A stretch of DNA of 64,000 nt from QHXW01 sp963768075 (GCA_963768075.1 CAVYHD010000050.1:124001-188000); one strand, 5' to 3'; positions 43,393-55,286 are shown, counted from the first letter of the stretch. The notes: generated by a model from the letters alone, not told the origin. Program-made: numbers and translations.

Positions 43393-45684
43393 TTACTTGC
43401 TGGTGGCCAACTCGATCTTCTCAACGTCCTGTCCTCTTTGAAGAAGTTCTCCCAGTTGAGCGTGGATGTTGACTGACCCACGACTGCGCACGGTCGACAA
43501 ACTAAGAACGGAGGCCGCAGAAGAAATACTTCCTTCTACCAAGTACACTCGTTTCGAATCACCCTTGTAAATGGAGAAATATTCACGACTGCTCGAGCTA
43601 CCTCCTGGGTGACTAACGAAGTGGATGACGGGGGTCTGGCCTTCGGAGGCATAGGGAACGGCGAACGTAGCATCTGCAAGCCGCGCATACCGGTCTTCGT
43701 CGCGCCAGTGCTCGCTGTCTTTATCCAGCAACACCAACCTAGGTTTCCCGTCAACTTCGTCGAAAAATGCGAAGGCGCCAACAGGCATTCCGGGGGCTGG
43801 AGCACCACTACTAATACTGCCTAGACTACCTGTGTTAGCGGCACCAATTCCGGGGCTGTTCACACCCCGAGCATTTACCTTTCCAATCTCCACAACTGAA
43901 TCCAGCAACCATCCATTCGAAGTGACCGCTAGCTGAAGCCGATTGACATCGATGTTGCCTATGTCAGTAGCGCTCATAACATTATTCTGGCGTGTTATCG
44001 CATCGGGGAGAATGGTATTAATGAACGGTATATGACTGGCACGAACCTGCTCCTCGGTTAGGGAGCAAAGACCTTTGCTTGTTCGAGCCGCTGACTTCAA
44101 GTCGGCATCCGGATCATCCAAGAAGTTTTGGAATCGTTTTTGGTCACGATACGAAAGGCTGTTGGGAGCGCGTTTCCGGGACTCAATTACCACATAAGCG
44201 ATACCGTCAGTACGCAGTTGTCTAGTTATGGCCTCAATGTGATAGCTCCCGATGAAAACAAGAGGTACTTTCTTCGCGCTGTTCCGTCCCGCCGTTTCGA
44301 TAAAGGGCAGCATGGTCTCGTTGCGCTTCAGTGCGTGTCTGCATTTCTCTACCTCAGCGGAATAGGCTGCACTTTCCTTTTCAAGCGCATCTGCATGGGC
44401 CTGCATTTCCGGAGAGCTTTTGGATATTTCGGAAGCAATGTCACCAAGGGCCCCGAAGCCGGCCTTCAATCTTTCCAGGTGCTTGATCAGCTGAGTGGCA
44501 CGCGAGTTCGTTGAGTCGGTACGCTGGAGCGCAGCAGTCATTTCTACACCCTCTAGAACCATCCTACGGGCCGCCGACTCTTCCGAATCCGTGTTTGACT
44601 GATCGCTCGGCGCGGTAATCTCCACGAGGGCCTTTAACGCTGCCTGGATCTTGGAAGGGTCGATAAATGATACTGGCGATTCGCTGAGGTAACGATTATC
44701 ATCAATGGCCAGCCCTTGTATCTTAGGTTCCGGCGATCTCAAGAGCTGGAATGCTAGCGGAGTATCGACCAGGAATCGTCGCAGCATGGAATTGACTATC
44801 CATTTTCTCTGCGCTTCCGGGAACCTCCGCATATAATCTCCCAAACCACCGTCGCTAATTGCTCGCTCCTGGCGAGCTGCCTGTGGCCTTGGATCCAGTC
44901 CGGCCGGCTTTTCCGGAAATGCGCCTTCCACAAGATATTCAAAACTTACATTCGGATTGGCCGCCAACAAAGCCGCGAGACCGGACATGAGTCTAAAGCG
45001 CCCGCCGATATCCTGATCTGGGTCACGTACTAGCACCACAAATCCGTTTGTCCCCGCGCTCTCGGGGTAGTTCGGACTCACCCGCATGTCCTCGTAGAAT
45101 GCCGGCGACGAATGCAGCAAGCCGCCCGGATAGACCCATGCCGCTGGCCCTACCGCAGCGAAAGTCATCTTGCCGAGGCGAGCGGTACCCTGCTCGTACA
45201 CGGTTAACTCGCTCAGGCCGTTCCGGAGACCGAATTCTATGAAACGCTTCCAGGCGGAATCCGGATACGTGGCGATGTTTTCGAACGTCCTACGTATCCA
45301 CTTCTCCGGTGTGGTGTCGATCCCAACTTCAATCGTTGTTCGCTCGTCCAGCTCGTACTCGGCAATTTCATGAGACGTCGTAAATCGAATCAACGGCAGC
45401 CCAGGCTTGACTTTGCGTAATTCGGCTCTTGCGGCTCGTGCTTCATTGGCGGTTATGGGAGTAGTTACATCCTTCAAAATCTCGAAGTTGTTCGCGCCAA
45501 TGTGCACCACAAGAGACGAGTCGGCACCATGCCGAAGTTGATCGACTAGTGGAGCGATCGCTCCAAACTCATGCCGCTCTGCAACTGGCGACGAGCCAGT
45601 TTGCCCAGCAGCCGGAGCTAGCGCGAGGACCGTGGCACACCAAACCATAAAGCCCACCAAACGATATTTCAAGCGCAATTTCAT
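43393..45684 (-). CDS. Large exported protein of unknown function
   Basis: 763 residues, intact, signal peptide to about residue 27 (VWCATVLALAPAAGQ). No known domain is recognised. Visible pieces: LVVHIGANNFEILKDVTTPI near the N-terminus, a region LVFIGSYHIEAITRQLRTDG (about 465-490) vaguely like hydrolase or Tiki/TraB-type strands, a helical middle (about 380-450), and a Ser/Gly-rich stretch near 610-640. It is visibly AT-richer than its neighbours and the only unbroken large gene between 40 and 55 kb, suggesting later arrival or continued selection. Confidence 0.75.
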   Translation of the reverse strand: MKLRLKYRLVGFMVWCATVLALAPAAGQTGSSPVAERHEFGAIAPLVDQLRHGADSSLVVHIGANNFEILKDVTTPITANEARAARAELRKVKPGLPLIRFTTSHEIAEYELDERTTIEVGIDTTPEKWIRRTFENIATYPDSAWKRFIEFGLRNGLSELTVYEQGTARLGKMTFAAVGPAAWVYPGGLLHSSPAFYEDMRVSPNYPESAGTNGFVVLVRDPDQDIGGRFRLMSGLAALLAANPNVSFEYLVEGAFPEKPAGLDPRPQAARQERAISDGGLGDYMRRFPEAQRKWIVNSMLRRFLVDTPLAFQLLRSPEPKIQGLAIDDNRYLSESPVSFIDPSKIQAALKALVEITAPSDQSNTDSEESAARRMVLEGVEMTAALQRTDSTNSRATQLIKHLERLKAGFGALGDIASEISKSSPEMQAHADALEKESAAYSAEVEKCRHALKRNETMLPFIETAGRNSAKKVPLVFIGSYHIEAITRQLRTDGIAYVVIESRKRAPNSLSYRDQKRFQNFLDDPDADLKSAARTSKGLCSLTEEQVRASHIPFINTILPDAITRQNNVMSATDIGNIDVNRLQLAVTSNGWLLDSVVEIGKVNARGVNSPGIGAANTGSLGSISSGAPAPGMPVGAFAFFDEVDGKPRLVLLDKDSEHWRDEDRYARLADATFAVPYASEGQTPVIHFVSHPGGSSSSREYFSIYKGDSKRVYLVEGSISSAASVLSLSTVRSRGSVNIHAQLGELLQRGQDVEKIELATSK

Positions 45685-45825
45685 TCATCGCAGATTAGCA
45701 TTGAAACGAGGACTTGAATCATGCCGATGAAGAATCCGCCCGCGCGGAGTCCTTGCGCACCGAAATCAACCCGTAATAATCGGCGCTTACACTGAACTGA
45801 TAAAGGGTCGTGCCGGATAAACACC

Positions 45826-46179
45826 ATGAAACGTTGGACCACCGTAGCGCTTGTCGGGATAGTACTGCCATGGGTTGGACAAGGAGCCGCGTCTGCCCCC
45901 AGCCCTTATACGGGCTAGGACCGTGTGCCTGGAGGGAAAGACCGAGGATTCCCGAGACACCGACTCCTGGCAAAGGCGGTTGAGGACTGGGGGCGGCTCC
46001 GGCTGGGCATTCGGGGATACTGCGACGTTACCCTTGCAATTCAACACGCCGTCCCTGGTTCACCAATTCCTCACGCCAGGGATTTGGATCCCGACCGCGA
46101 CTATCTGTCTTCACGGTTTGGGATTATCATGCGGGCGGCCGGCTGTATCGCGACGTCGTGGAATGGCCGCTGTTTATAA
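45826..46179 (+). pseudogene. Short exported ORF interrupted by an in-frame TAG
   Basis: From ATG 45826 a clear signal peptide (MKRWTTVALVGIVLPWVGQG, then AASA) is followed by TAG at 45916-45918. The same frame then continues open to TAA 46179 (EDWGRLRLGIRGYCDVTLAI). No family recognised, and the second part is not strongly protein-like, so this may be the head of a decayed gene. 141 bp upstream (45685-45825) hold nothing clear. Confidence 0.35.
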
Positions 46180-46560
46180 ACCCGGTTCGGTCAGCGGTTA
46201 AAGGCTCCGTTTACGGATTGAGAAGGAAGCAGTTGAGGCTTCCACGCCACCGGCGCACGAACGATTCAGAGGTCAGGCAGAATATCGGTCCCGGGCAAGG
46301 CCAGGACTAGCCGGTTGCGTCACTCCGGTGCTTCCTCGGCTTTGCCAGGAATGCCGCAACCGATGTTATTCGGTGCATAGCGACAGCCGAGAATCTGACA
46401 CGAAAATGGCACAGAAACTTCTCCGATTTGTAACTAAAAATATTCGCTTGTGGCGTGACATGTGGACCGTATTCTCACCCTTATTATACACAGACTCCAA
46501 GGTAGGCGGAATTGGCTTGGCCTGGACGCTCTGTGAGTTGGGCTGTACACGTTAATTTGC
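46180..46560. other. Intergenic region before the sigma factor gene
   Basis: No convincing ORF. AT-rich from about 46430 (AAAAATATTCGCTTG, CCTTATTATACACAG), which is where a promoter for the sigma factor gene would be expected; no precise -35/-10 pair can be claimed. Confidence 0.4.
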
Positions 46561-47847
46561 TTGATGCTTCACATCTGGGAAAAGCCGAAACCAATCGATG
46601 GGCACGAGGAGGTCTTTCTCGCCAGGTACCATCAAGCGCTCAAGTGGGCTCGTCATTTCAGCGCCAACCGTCCATGGCAGGCTGGCGACCTGGTGCAAGA
46701 AGCCTTCCTCCAATTCATAGCGCTCAGGCCGGACCTGGATCAGATTCGGGACTTGGATGCCTTTCTCTATTCCATCGTCCGCAACGTGAATCGTTCGATG
46801 CTGTACCGCCACCTCCGTGTTCGGCAAATTTCACTATCGGCGCTCGATTTCGATTCGGCCGGCGAGGGCGTCCGGCTGGCAGACCAGGAAGTCTTGCAGT
46901 CCGTGCTAGACGACTTCATTGCCGTTTGTGACTTCGCGTGTGAGCGCAAAGAGGTATCGAAGACCGGGAGCCTGCTCATTCTACGTTTCTTCCACGGCTA
47001 CAGCGTGCTTGAGACAGCTGCGCTCATGGGCGTGACCCGAGGCGCGGTGAACGAGCGCTTGCGCCATGCCCGCCGTGAGGCTCGCGAGTATTTGTCGCAG
47101 CGCCGCGCTGAAGCGTCGGGCAAGGTGGTTACTCTTTGTGCACAGTCCGCGGACAGGCAGGGAAACCAAGCGCAGGAACCCAGGGCGCGAGAGCGCTCAC
47201 CTGGGGCAGAACGAAATCATCGATTGTCTTCGATCCCGCATTTTTGGCAGCGCCCAGGGCGGGTGTCTTCCCGACAGGCGGACCTCGAGACCATTTACGG
47301 GCCCGCGGCGGAAAAGACCGGGAGGCGGCAGCCCGTGGATCACTTGACGCTCGCTCATATCGTATCCTGTCGCGGGTGCTTGGATAGTGGCAGCGGCTTT
47401 TCTCGGTCTGATTTCCCTGGATGACCAAAAGCCGCCGACAGATTCTGCTGGAGCGTCCGTTAGCGGCAGGCGCATCGCGAGATCTCAGCGCCAGTGGCGC
47501 CGGAAGCCTCGAAAACCTAATTGAACAAACACCGGAAGAGATTCATATAGCGGTCAACGGTCTGCCATTGGCCTCGCAGCCCGTAGCTGGGGGACGGTGC
47601 GATCTTTCCATCGGCGTGCCCCTCCAGGAGCGAATCGAGTTTCGTCGAGATATTCTCGGAGCATGATGTTCGCTTGCTGATGTTGCCGGTGCTTGCGGTG
47701 CCACCCGAAGGAGAATGCGAGCAGACAGGCCAGGTTGACCTCAGCGATGGACGTACGCTCTCTGTCCGGTTGGTGTTTGACGAACCGTGGCCAACCCTGC
47801 ACGTGCAATACGGCGAGCCATACCCGAGCAGATCGAGTCCAGTCTAA
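46561..47847 (+). pseudogene. ECF-type sigma factor with zinc-finger-like and C-terminal beta-rich extension (frameshifted)
   Basis: Frame one gives a good sigma-70 region 2 (WQAGDLVQEAFLQFIALRPD, LDAFLYSIVRNVNRSML) and region 4 (LILRFFHGYSVLETAALMGV, TRGAVNERLRHARREAREYL), residues 1-180. After about 47140 the frame moves. The remainder can be traced: LGQNEIIDCLRSRIFGSAQG, HIVSCRGCLD (zf-HC2-like His/Cys), EEIHIAVNGLPLASQPVAGG, then VEIFSEHDVRLLMLPVLAVP and LSDGRTLSVRLVFDEPWPTL ending at TAA 47847. The whole would be about 430 residues; the extension may act as a built-in anti-sigma or sensor. At least three breaks. Confidence 0.75.
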
Positions 47848-49327
47848 TGAGCGAGCTTCCGAAGTTGCGACAACTCAACGCAAACGAAAGGTTCTTTTCC
47901 TGGTTAACCCGTCTGGGATGCGCTAGTCCGTGACTCAATATTATCCGGCCGACGTCTCTGGAGCGGGCCGTCGCCGTCGGCATGATCGTGGTCTTCTGGT
48001 TGTGCAGACTCGGGACACAATGGCGAGCGCGGCAGTGCTCGTGAGCCGGGCCGAAGAATGGGAGCGAAGGCGGCGCGCGGCACGGTGCTGCACCGCACTT
48101 TTGATCTGGTCGAAAGGCCAAAGGGGTCAGCGAGTCCCGCACACCGGCGTGTGGAAGTGTGGCGAAGGCGAATTCCGCGATGAAGTTGAGTCAGATAACA
48201 GACGAGTCAGGAAGATTGATTAAGACAGCAAAAGAGGAAGGGACGCTTCCGCCGTTGACTCGAGGAGACGGCGTGGCATTCGACCCGGCGCCAGATACAT
48301 ATCGCGCTCTGGCAGGAAATATTCATCGCTCTCGCGTGAGTTACACACCTCACACGATCGAGTTGGCAGCGCCCGCTGTTAGGCTCACTTTGACCGTGGC
48401 GATTATTCGCCGATTGGGGAAGTTATCCATACTGGCCAGTGAAATTCGAATTCGAAGCTACGGCGACCGAATCCATTCCAGAGCTGCAGAGCCCATTGGC
48501 GGCGGTTGAAGCACCAGTGGCGCCACATCGCCACAATCGGCTGGCTCCCTCGGCATAGCGCCACAAGCGGCCGTCGGCCTCGCCGAAGCGGATCTCGATC
48601 AGACCGAACTCGCTGCGCGGCTTGCCCTGCATGAATTGAAGGCGGACCTGGGAGAGGACCTGCGCATCCGTAGAAATGCGGGCGCGGTCGAGGTGGCAGG
48701 AATCGTCGATTCCGAGGAGCGGAAAGAAGCATTGACAACAGAATCGGCAAATGTCCGAAATCTTCGGGTTTCGTTATTATCGCCCGAGGACATTGCCTCG
48801 CGAAATGACATCGCGGCGACGCTGTCCACAATCCCCGCGGCTAGGCAACGAGCAACCGCCGTCTTGGCTGAATGGCTGCGGGAACAGTTTCCAGATCTGC
48901 GGCGCGGCACTCCTTCGTTTTCGAACTCCTTGAGACTTCGCGGAATTGCTTGCGGCGCGTCTATGCATTGCGCCAGCTTTCGGAGCGTTACGCTGATGCC
49001 CCGCCACCGGAAGCAAACGGATCGGCCTGGATCACATTCAGGAGTTGGCCGCACAGTGGGCCGAACTCGAGAAGCTGGTGGCTCCGTTGATGCCGTCCGG
49101 CCGGGCTAAGCCTGGACCTGATTCGCCGGGCGGTGCGCCAGAGCCCGCGGACAGGCGGGAACATCACCCGCCGAGATGAGATTTCTTCCTTGTTCGCAGA
49201 CATGAAAACATTCGACCAGGACGTTGGTGTTCTCTTTACCGAGCATGCGGCTCGAGAATCTAATTCCGCCGCCGCTTTCTCAGCCAAACATCCAGGAGGT
49301 TCAACGGCTGAGGAATTCGATCGCTAG
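47847..49327 (+). pseudogene. Membrane partner of the sigma factor, BON-like domain (many frameshifts)
   Basis: Starts MSELPKLRQLNANERFFSWL at 47847 (TAATG overlap with the sigma gene). Scattered frames give a membrane helix (LERAVAVGMIVVFWLCRLG, about 47960), SRAEEWERRRRA, MKLSQITDESGRLIK (48180), then a BON-like piece LRIRRNAGAVEVAGIVDSEE, EWLREQFPD, ERYADAPPPEA, and a C-terminal LFADMKTFDQDVGVLFTEHA ending at TAG 49327. I read this as one protein of about 490 residues, one membrane span, probably sensing for or restraining the sigma factor. Heavily decayed or badly sequenced; other family assignments are possible. Confidence 0.5.
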
Positions 49328-49392
49328 AGCTGTCGCCCAGCTAAGCCAAAAGTGAGCTGCCGGCCGACACTACAAGTTAAACGAGGTGAATG

Positions 49393-52300
49393 ATGAAACA
49401 GGTAATTCTTGGCTACGCTCTTCGTGTGTTCGATGTTTGGCCAAAATGCCGGAATCTCAGGTTTCGTGAGAGATTCGAGCGACGCCGTCGTTACCTTCGG
49501 CCAAGATCAAGGTGATCAATCAGGATACTGCCACGGAACGCACTACAACGCCCGATAGCTCCGGACTCTATGCGGTTCCCGCGCTTCCTCCAGGCCGCTA
49601 TCGGATGACGGTGTCGGCCGATGGTTTCGAAACCCAGTCCCGTGAGGACATACGAGTGGAGACAGCGCAGAACATCCGCTTAGACTTCGCGCTGAAAATT
49701 GGTATCAGCAAGGAGGTCGTCACCGTCAGCGGCGACCAAATTAACGTTAACCAGTCTGATGCCACGGTGAGCACGGTGATCGACCGGCAGTTTGTGGACA
49801 ATATTCCGCTCAACGGGCGGAGCCTGCAGAATCTGCTGACGATCGTGCCTGGTGTGTCCTTGGTACCCGGGCAAGGTCAGGTCGGTTATGGCGGAGAGAT
49901 CACGGTGAACGGTCAGCGCACCGAATCCAACTACTTTACAGTGGATGGCGTCAGCGCAAACAGCGGTGCCAAGATCGACAATGAGACTGGCGGCGCCGGG
50001 TATTCAGGCTCCGTGCCGGGCATGAGCATCATCGGCACTACGCAGAGCATGGTTTCGCTCGACGATTTGCAGGAATTCCGGGCCATTACCTCTACCTATT
50101 CGGCGGAGTACGGCCGGACGCCAGGCGGCCAGTTCGCGATGACCACACGCTCCGGCACAAACCTCTGGCACGGATCGCTGTTCGATTATTTTCGAAACGA
50201 CGCCTTGGACGCGACCGATTTCTTCAACAATTACTATGGCTATCCCAAGACCGCGGAGCGCCAGAACGACTTCGGCGGTACGTCTGGGAGGGCCAGTCAT
50301 CATTCCCCATCTCTACAATGGCAAGGACAAGACCTTCTTCTTTTTCAATTATGAAGGTTTGCGGCTAATCTCGCCGGTACCGGCTTCCCTTTGGGTTGTC
50401 CCCGATCTGTCGATGCGGAAGGCTGGCGCCGGCGGTGCTACAGCCCTTTCTGAACGGTTTCGCGATTCCGAACGGACCGGAACTGCCGCAAAGTCCAGGG
50501 CTTGCTTACTACACTCTCACCTATTCGTCGCCTTCCAGTCTGGACAGCGTGAGCGTGCGAATCGATCACAGTTTCGGCGACAAAGTGCGGATCTTCGGCC
50601 GCTATGCCAACACGCCATCAGGCGGATGGTACTTCAACGACGAACCGATCCATGACAACATTGAGGCCAACGTGCAGTCGATCACCTTGGGGCTGACGAG
50701 CATGATTTCGCCCACCCAGACGAACGAGCTGCGTTTCAACTTTACGGGAAACGTTTCCGGAGAACATGAGATCGGCAGCGACTTCGGTGGCGGGGTGCCA
50801 GTGAGCGTTAGCAGTTATCTCGGACCGAACGGGCAGCCATTCAATCCCATCGGCACCCAATTGACTTTCCGTACGTACTTCACGACGGGAGGAAAGGCCG
50901 AATACGAGTTGGAGGGCAACAACTATACCCAACACCAGTACAATCTGGTAGACACTCACCACTGGACTTTGGGGGCCCACGCATTGTAGTTCGGGGTCGA
51001 CTGGCGCAGGATCTCCACGTACGCGATTCCGAGTATCACGAAAGAGGAGGTAGAGTTCCAGAGCTGAAGCCCAGGTGTTGACCAACACGCCTGCAATCGA
51101 CGAGAACATTCCCCATGGTAGTGTCAAATCCGAACCGGAGTTCACCAATTTCTCGGCTTTCGTGCAGGACGAGTGGAAGGTGACGCGACGCTTATCGCTG
51201 TCCCTAGGGTTGCGGTGGGATGTCAATCACGGCTCCCAGCAACGAAATCGGCTACCTGCCATACAGGCTGAATGAGATCACAATCTCGCTACTGCGACGG
51301 TGGCTCCTACGAACAGTCCGCTCTGGGCCACCGATTGGCATGGTTTCGCGCCGCGTGTTCGGCGTGGCTTACCAACTGGGTTCAAACCCGGCTACGAAAC
51401 GGTATTGCGGGCGGGCTTCGGCCTGTTTTACGACTTGGGCAATATCCTCGCCTCTTTTGGCTTCTCAAATTACCTGGGTTTCGCGGTGAGCACAATTACC
51501 CGGGCGCTCCTTTCCCGCTTACGCCCGCGCAGTTGACTCTGCCCCCGATGAGTCTGGCGCCGCCTTATCAGCAGAGCATACTGGCGTTCGATCCACACTT
51601 GCGCCTGCCATACACGGCCCAGTGGAATATTGCTCTGGAGCAGCGTCTGGGCCGGAATCAGACATTGACCGTGAGCTACGTAGCCGCTGACGGCCACGAT
51701 CTGCTGACACTGTTCTCCCACTACCCCTATTTCCTCGGCAACTTGAATTTTCAGCCGGGCAACTCCGCGGACGTTGTTTCGAACCTGGCGAGTTCGTCCT
51801 ATAATGCGTTGCAGGCGAAATTCCAGCGCAACCTTTCCCACGGCCTGCAGGTGCTTGCGTCCTACACGTGGTCCCACGCAATCGACGATTCCACGAATAA
51901 TTTCTCGCTGCCGAACTCCTCCGCGCCGATTCGGATTTCGACATTCGCCATAACTTCCAGCTCGCCGCGACTTACGCTGTACCGGGCAGTTATTCGAACC
52001 CCGTACTGGCAGCTCTCCTGGGGCATTGGAGCCTGGACCCCCACTTTTCCGCTCGTTCGGCACTTCCCGTGGATCTGGTGGGCAGTACCGGCGAAGATCC
52101 CACAAACCAGGTGACTCTGAATTATGAGCCGAACTTGGTCGCGGGACAGCCTATCTATCTCTATGGATCCGGGTATCCCGGAGGTCGTATCGTCAACTAC
52201 AACGCATTTTCCGTGACTCCAGTAGGGGTAAATGGTGATCTACCGCGCAACTTCGTCCGCGGGTACGATGCAATCCAGTTGGATATGGCGCTGCGACGCG

Positions 52301-52521
52301 ATTTCAGCATCTCGGAAAGGCTGAAACTGCAGTTCCGGGCGGAAGCGTTCAACGTATTAAATCACCCGCAGTTCGCAGCGTTTGATCCGAACGTCACGGA
52401 TGGTCCTGGGGTGTTTGGGTACGCGACGAGCACACTCGCCAACCAGGGTAGCGCGCTGAACGCACTGTATGAGACCGGAGGTCCTCGGTCGCTGCAACTG
52501 TCATTGAAATTGCGTTTTTGA
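49393..52521 (+). pseudogene. Oar-like TonB-dependent receptor (many frameshifts)
   Basis: About 1,040 residues over several frames. CarboxypepD_reg domain (SGFVRDSSDAVV, SSGLYAVPALPPGRYRMTVS), plug (VDNIPLNGRSLQNLLTIVPG, SNYFTVDGVSANSGAKIDNE), then barrel pieces (KDKTFFFFNYEGLRL, FSAFVQDEWKVTRRLSLSLG, LQFRAEAFNVLNHPQFAAF) ending in Phe at 52521. Breaks include about 49470, 50285, 50400, 50990, 51230, 51490 and 52060. It follows the sigma factor/partner pair on the same strand, a layout in which the sigma factor would switch on the receptor. Confidence 0.85.
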
Positions 52522-52573
52522 CTTGGAAGTCTCCCAGAATCGATCTGGCTATTCCAGTACGGCAGGAAGTGAC

Positions 52574-53573
52574 GTGAGGAATCTCCTACTCTTCTTACTG
52601 ATTGCGGCACTCATGCCATGTGGCGGCGCATGCCCAGTTGAAGCTGCTGCAGCGGATTCCCGTTCCCGGCAACGTGAGCGGGCATTTCGATCATTTTGCA
52701 GTGGATCTGAAGCACGGCCGGCTATTCGCAACGCCGGAAGCGGCGAAAGTGCCTGGAGGTTTTTGAATGTCAGGACAGGCAAGCACCTGCAACCATCAGC
52801 GGAATAGACGAACCTCATGCCGTCTTCTATCGGGAGGATCTCGACCGTATCTACGTAACCGACGGCGAGGATGGGTCGCTCCGGATCATCGACGGTGGCA
52901 CATACAAGATCCTGAAGACGGTGAAGTTGCGGGCCGATGCCGACTCGGCGGCGTACGACCCGGCCACGCACTACCTCTACATCGCCAACGGCGGCAAGGA
53001 TGCCAAACAGAATTACACGATGATCAGCGTAATCGCCACCGATACCGGCGATAGAGTTGGCCGAAATCAGGGTGGACAGTAACTCACTCGAAGCGATCGC
53101 GCTCGAAAGCGGAAGCTCACGGATGTACGTCAACAGCCGCGGAACAAATGAAATTGAAGTGATTGATCGGGACGCACGGCGGATCGTCGCAACGTGGCCG
53201 ATCACTTTGGGTAAGGGCAATGTGCCCATGGCGCTCGACGAGGTGAATCATCGCCTGTTTGTCGGGTGCCGCGACGGAAAGATGGTGGTTCTGGACACGA
53301 CAAACGGCAAGGAATTGCAAGCCCTTCCAATTACCAAAGGGACGGACGACATGGTGTTCGATCCAGTGAAGAAGCGAATCTACGCGGCGAACGACGGTGC
53401 AGTGGATGTTTATGAACAAACTGATGCCGACCACTACAAGCTGCTGGCGAACAGTGCCGACCGGGCCAGTGGCGAAAACTGCTCGTCTGGTTCCGGAGTT
53501 GAATCGGTACTTCGTGGCGGTTCCGAAGCACGACGACAAGAAAGCGGAGATCCTGGTATTCGAAGTGGAGTAA
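52574..53573 (+). pseudogene. Exported YVTN-type beta-propeller (frameshifted)
   Basis: GTG 52574 opens a signal peptide (RNLLLFLLIAALMPCGGA). The body can be traced over several frames: VPGNVSGHFDHFAVDLKHGR, EPHAVFYREDLDRIYVTDGE, YDPATHYLYIANGGKDAKQN, MALDEVNHRLFVGCRDGKMV, VFDPVKKRIYAANDGAVDVY, ending in EILVFEVE at TAA 53573. Breaks near 52635, 52740, 53055 and 53465. Related in type to the intact propeller at 38924-39961 and lies between a receptor and a phosphatase gene. Confidence 0.75.
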
Positions 53574-53632
53574 TCACGCGGCAGGCAACTCTCCCAGGTT
53601 TGGCTGTCTCGCCGCTCTGACTGCGCTCGATA

Positions 53633-55286
53633 TTGAATTGTCCGATAAGCCGCGGAGCCGCTGCCAAGAAACGGCCCAATCTGGTGATCATGATTTCCGT
53701 CGACATGCTATCCGGCGAAATCATGGACCGCTACGGGGCCGGGCTGCCTGGCGGGCTGGGGCGGCTCCAGAACGAGGGCGTGTTTTTCGAGAACGCATTT
53801 CATGACCACGCCTTCACCGAAACCGGCCCGGGCCATTCCGTTCTTCTCTCGGGAAGACATCCCGCGTCGACCGGCATACCGGAGAATCAATGGCGCGACC
53901 GTGCGACCGGCAAGACCATCTATTGCGTTCAGGACCCGCAACGTTGTCGACTTCGGCGAACCTTCCGGGAAAGCCGGTTCAAGCGCCGTGTGGTTCAAGG
54001 GAACGACTTTCGGCACCTGGCTGAAAGACAAAGTACCGGGCAGCCGGGTTTTCGCGATTTCGGGAAAGGATCGCGCTTCGATTCTCATGGCCGGACCGAA
54101 GGCCGATGGCGTTTACTGGTTCCAGGATGGATTCGGCTTCACTACGTCGACGGCCTATGCCAAGGCATTGCCTGACTGGCTCGTTCGGTTCAACACGGAT
54201 TGCTGAACTGATCTGCGCGATCGCGCCCTAGTGTGGACACCAATCGGTCCGACAGATGGCATCACTTACCCCGGCCATTGGATGGTAGGTTATACACCGG
54301 TTGTCAGTCAGTTGCCTCGTTTGATACAGACCCCGGGACTGGCCATGCAGGCGAAAGGCGGTTATCTGCTGCATGAAACTCAGGACGGGAGTTTCTGGAG
54401 ACGGTGGCGCGGGTCGCCGTTCTTCGACGATGCCACATTCGACGCGGTCGAGGCTCTGATCCGAAATAAGCACCTTGGCGAGGGCGAGGCAACCGACCTG
54501 CTGGCGCTGGGACTCTCGGCCACCAACGTCATCGAACACGCTTTTGGCAATTGCGGTCCGGAGATGCTTGATCAGATCCGCCGGCTGGACCGGAGGCTGG
54601 GCGTGTTCCTTGATCGCGTACAGGCAGGCGGAAGGTCGGTTGCAATTGTTTTCAGCGCGGACCACGGTGGGCTCGACTTTGCCGAACGCCTACAGGACCA
54701 GGGTATTCCCGCCAGGCGCTTGGATACTGACGCGTGGATGAAGGAGTTACAGTCCCGAGTGCGAACAGAATTGCACCTCGACAAGGACCTGCTGATTGCG
54801 GGCAACGACCATTTCCCGAACGAACTCTATTTCGAACCTGGAGTGGCCGGGCGATTGGGAGACCGGAAGGAATGGGTCGGGAAAGTAGTGAACATCGTTC
54901 GCTCCATGCCCGACATCGCTGCGGCAGCGTCTTTCGATGAACTCGCGGCGCTACCCGACAAACGTTTCGAAGATCCCCGCGAGGAGAGTCTGCTTTACCG
55001 GCTCAAGTACAGCGCCGCTCCCGAGAGGGCCGGCGAGATTCTGTTCGCATATCAACCCATGATCGAGCTGGGTGCGCCGCCCGACCACGATCCGGCGCAG
55101 CACGGTACCGCTTATGACTATGACCGGCGGGTACCAATCATATTTTGGGGTCCATGGCGTGCTGAGCGCCGGCTAGACCCGGCCAGCACCGTGGATATCG
55201 CCCCGACACTAGCGAAAGAGCTTGGGATTGAGCCGGAGGAAAGGCTGGACGGGGTGCCGCTCAAGCTGTCGAGTAGGGAGCATTGA
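53633..55286 (+). pseudogene. Alkaline-phosphatase-superfamily protein (frameshifted)
   Basis: Reads KKRPNLVIMISVDMLSGEIM from about 53665 (TTG start at 53633 uncertain), with the nucleophile Thr in TETGPGHSVLLSGRHP and ENQWRDR as in PafA-like alkaline phosphatases and nucleotide pyrophosphatases. After breaks near 53940 and 54205 the rest is open to 55286: FSADHGGL metal site, HGTAYDYDRRVPIIFWGPW, DIAPTLAKELGI. Would release phosphate from organic esters outside the inner membrane. Confidence 0.82.
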
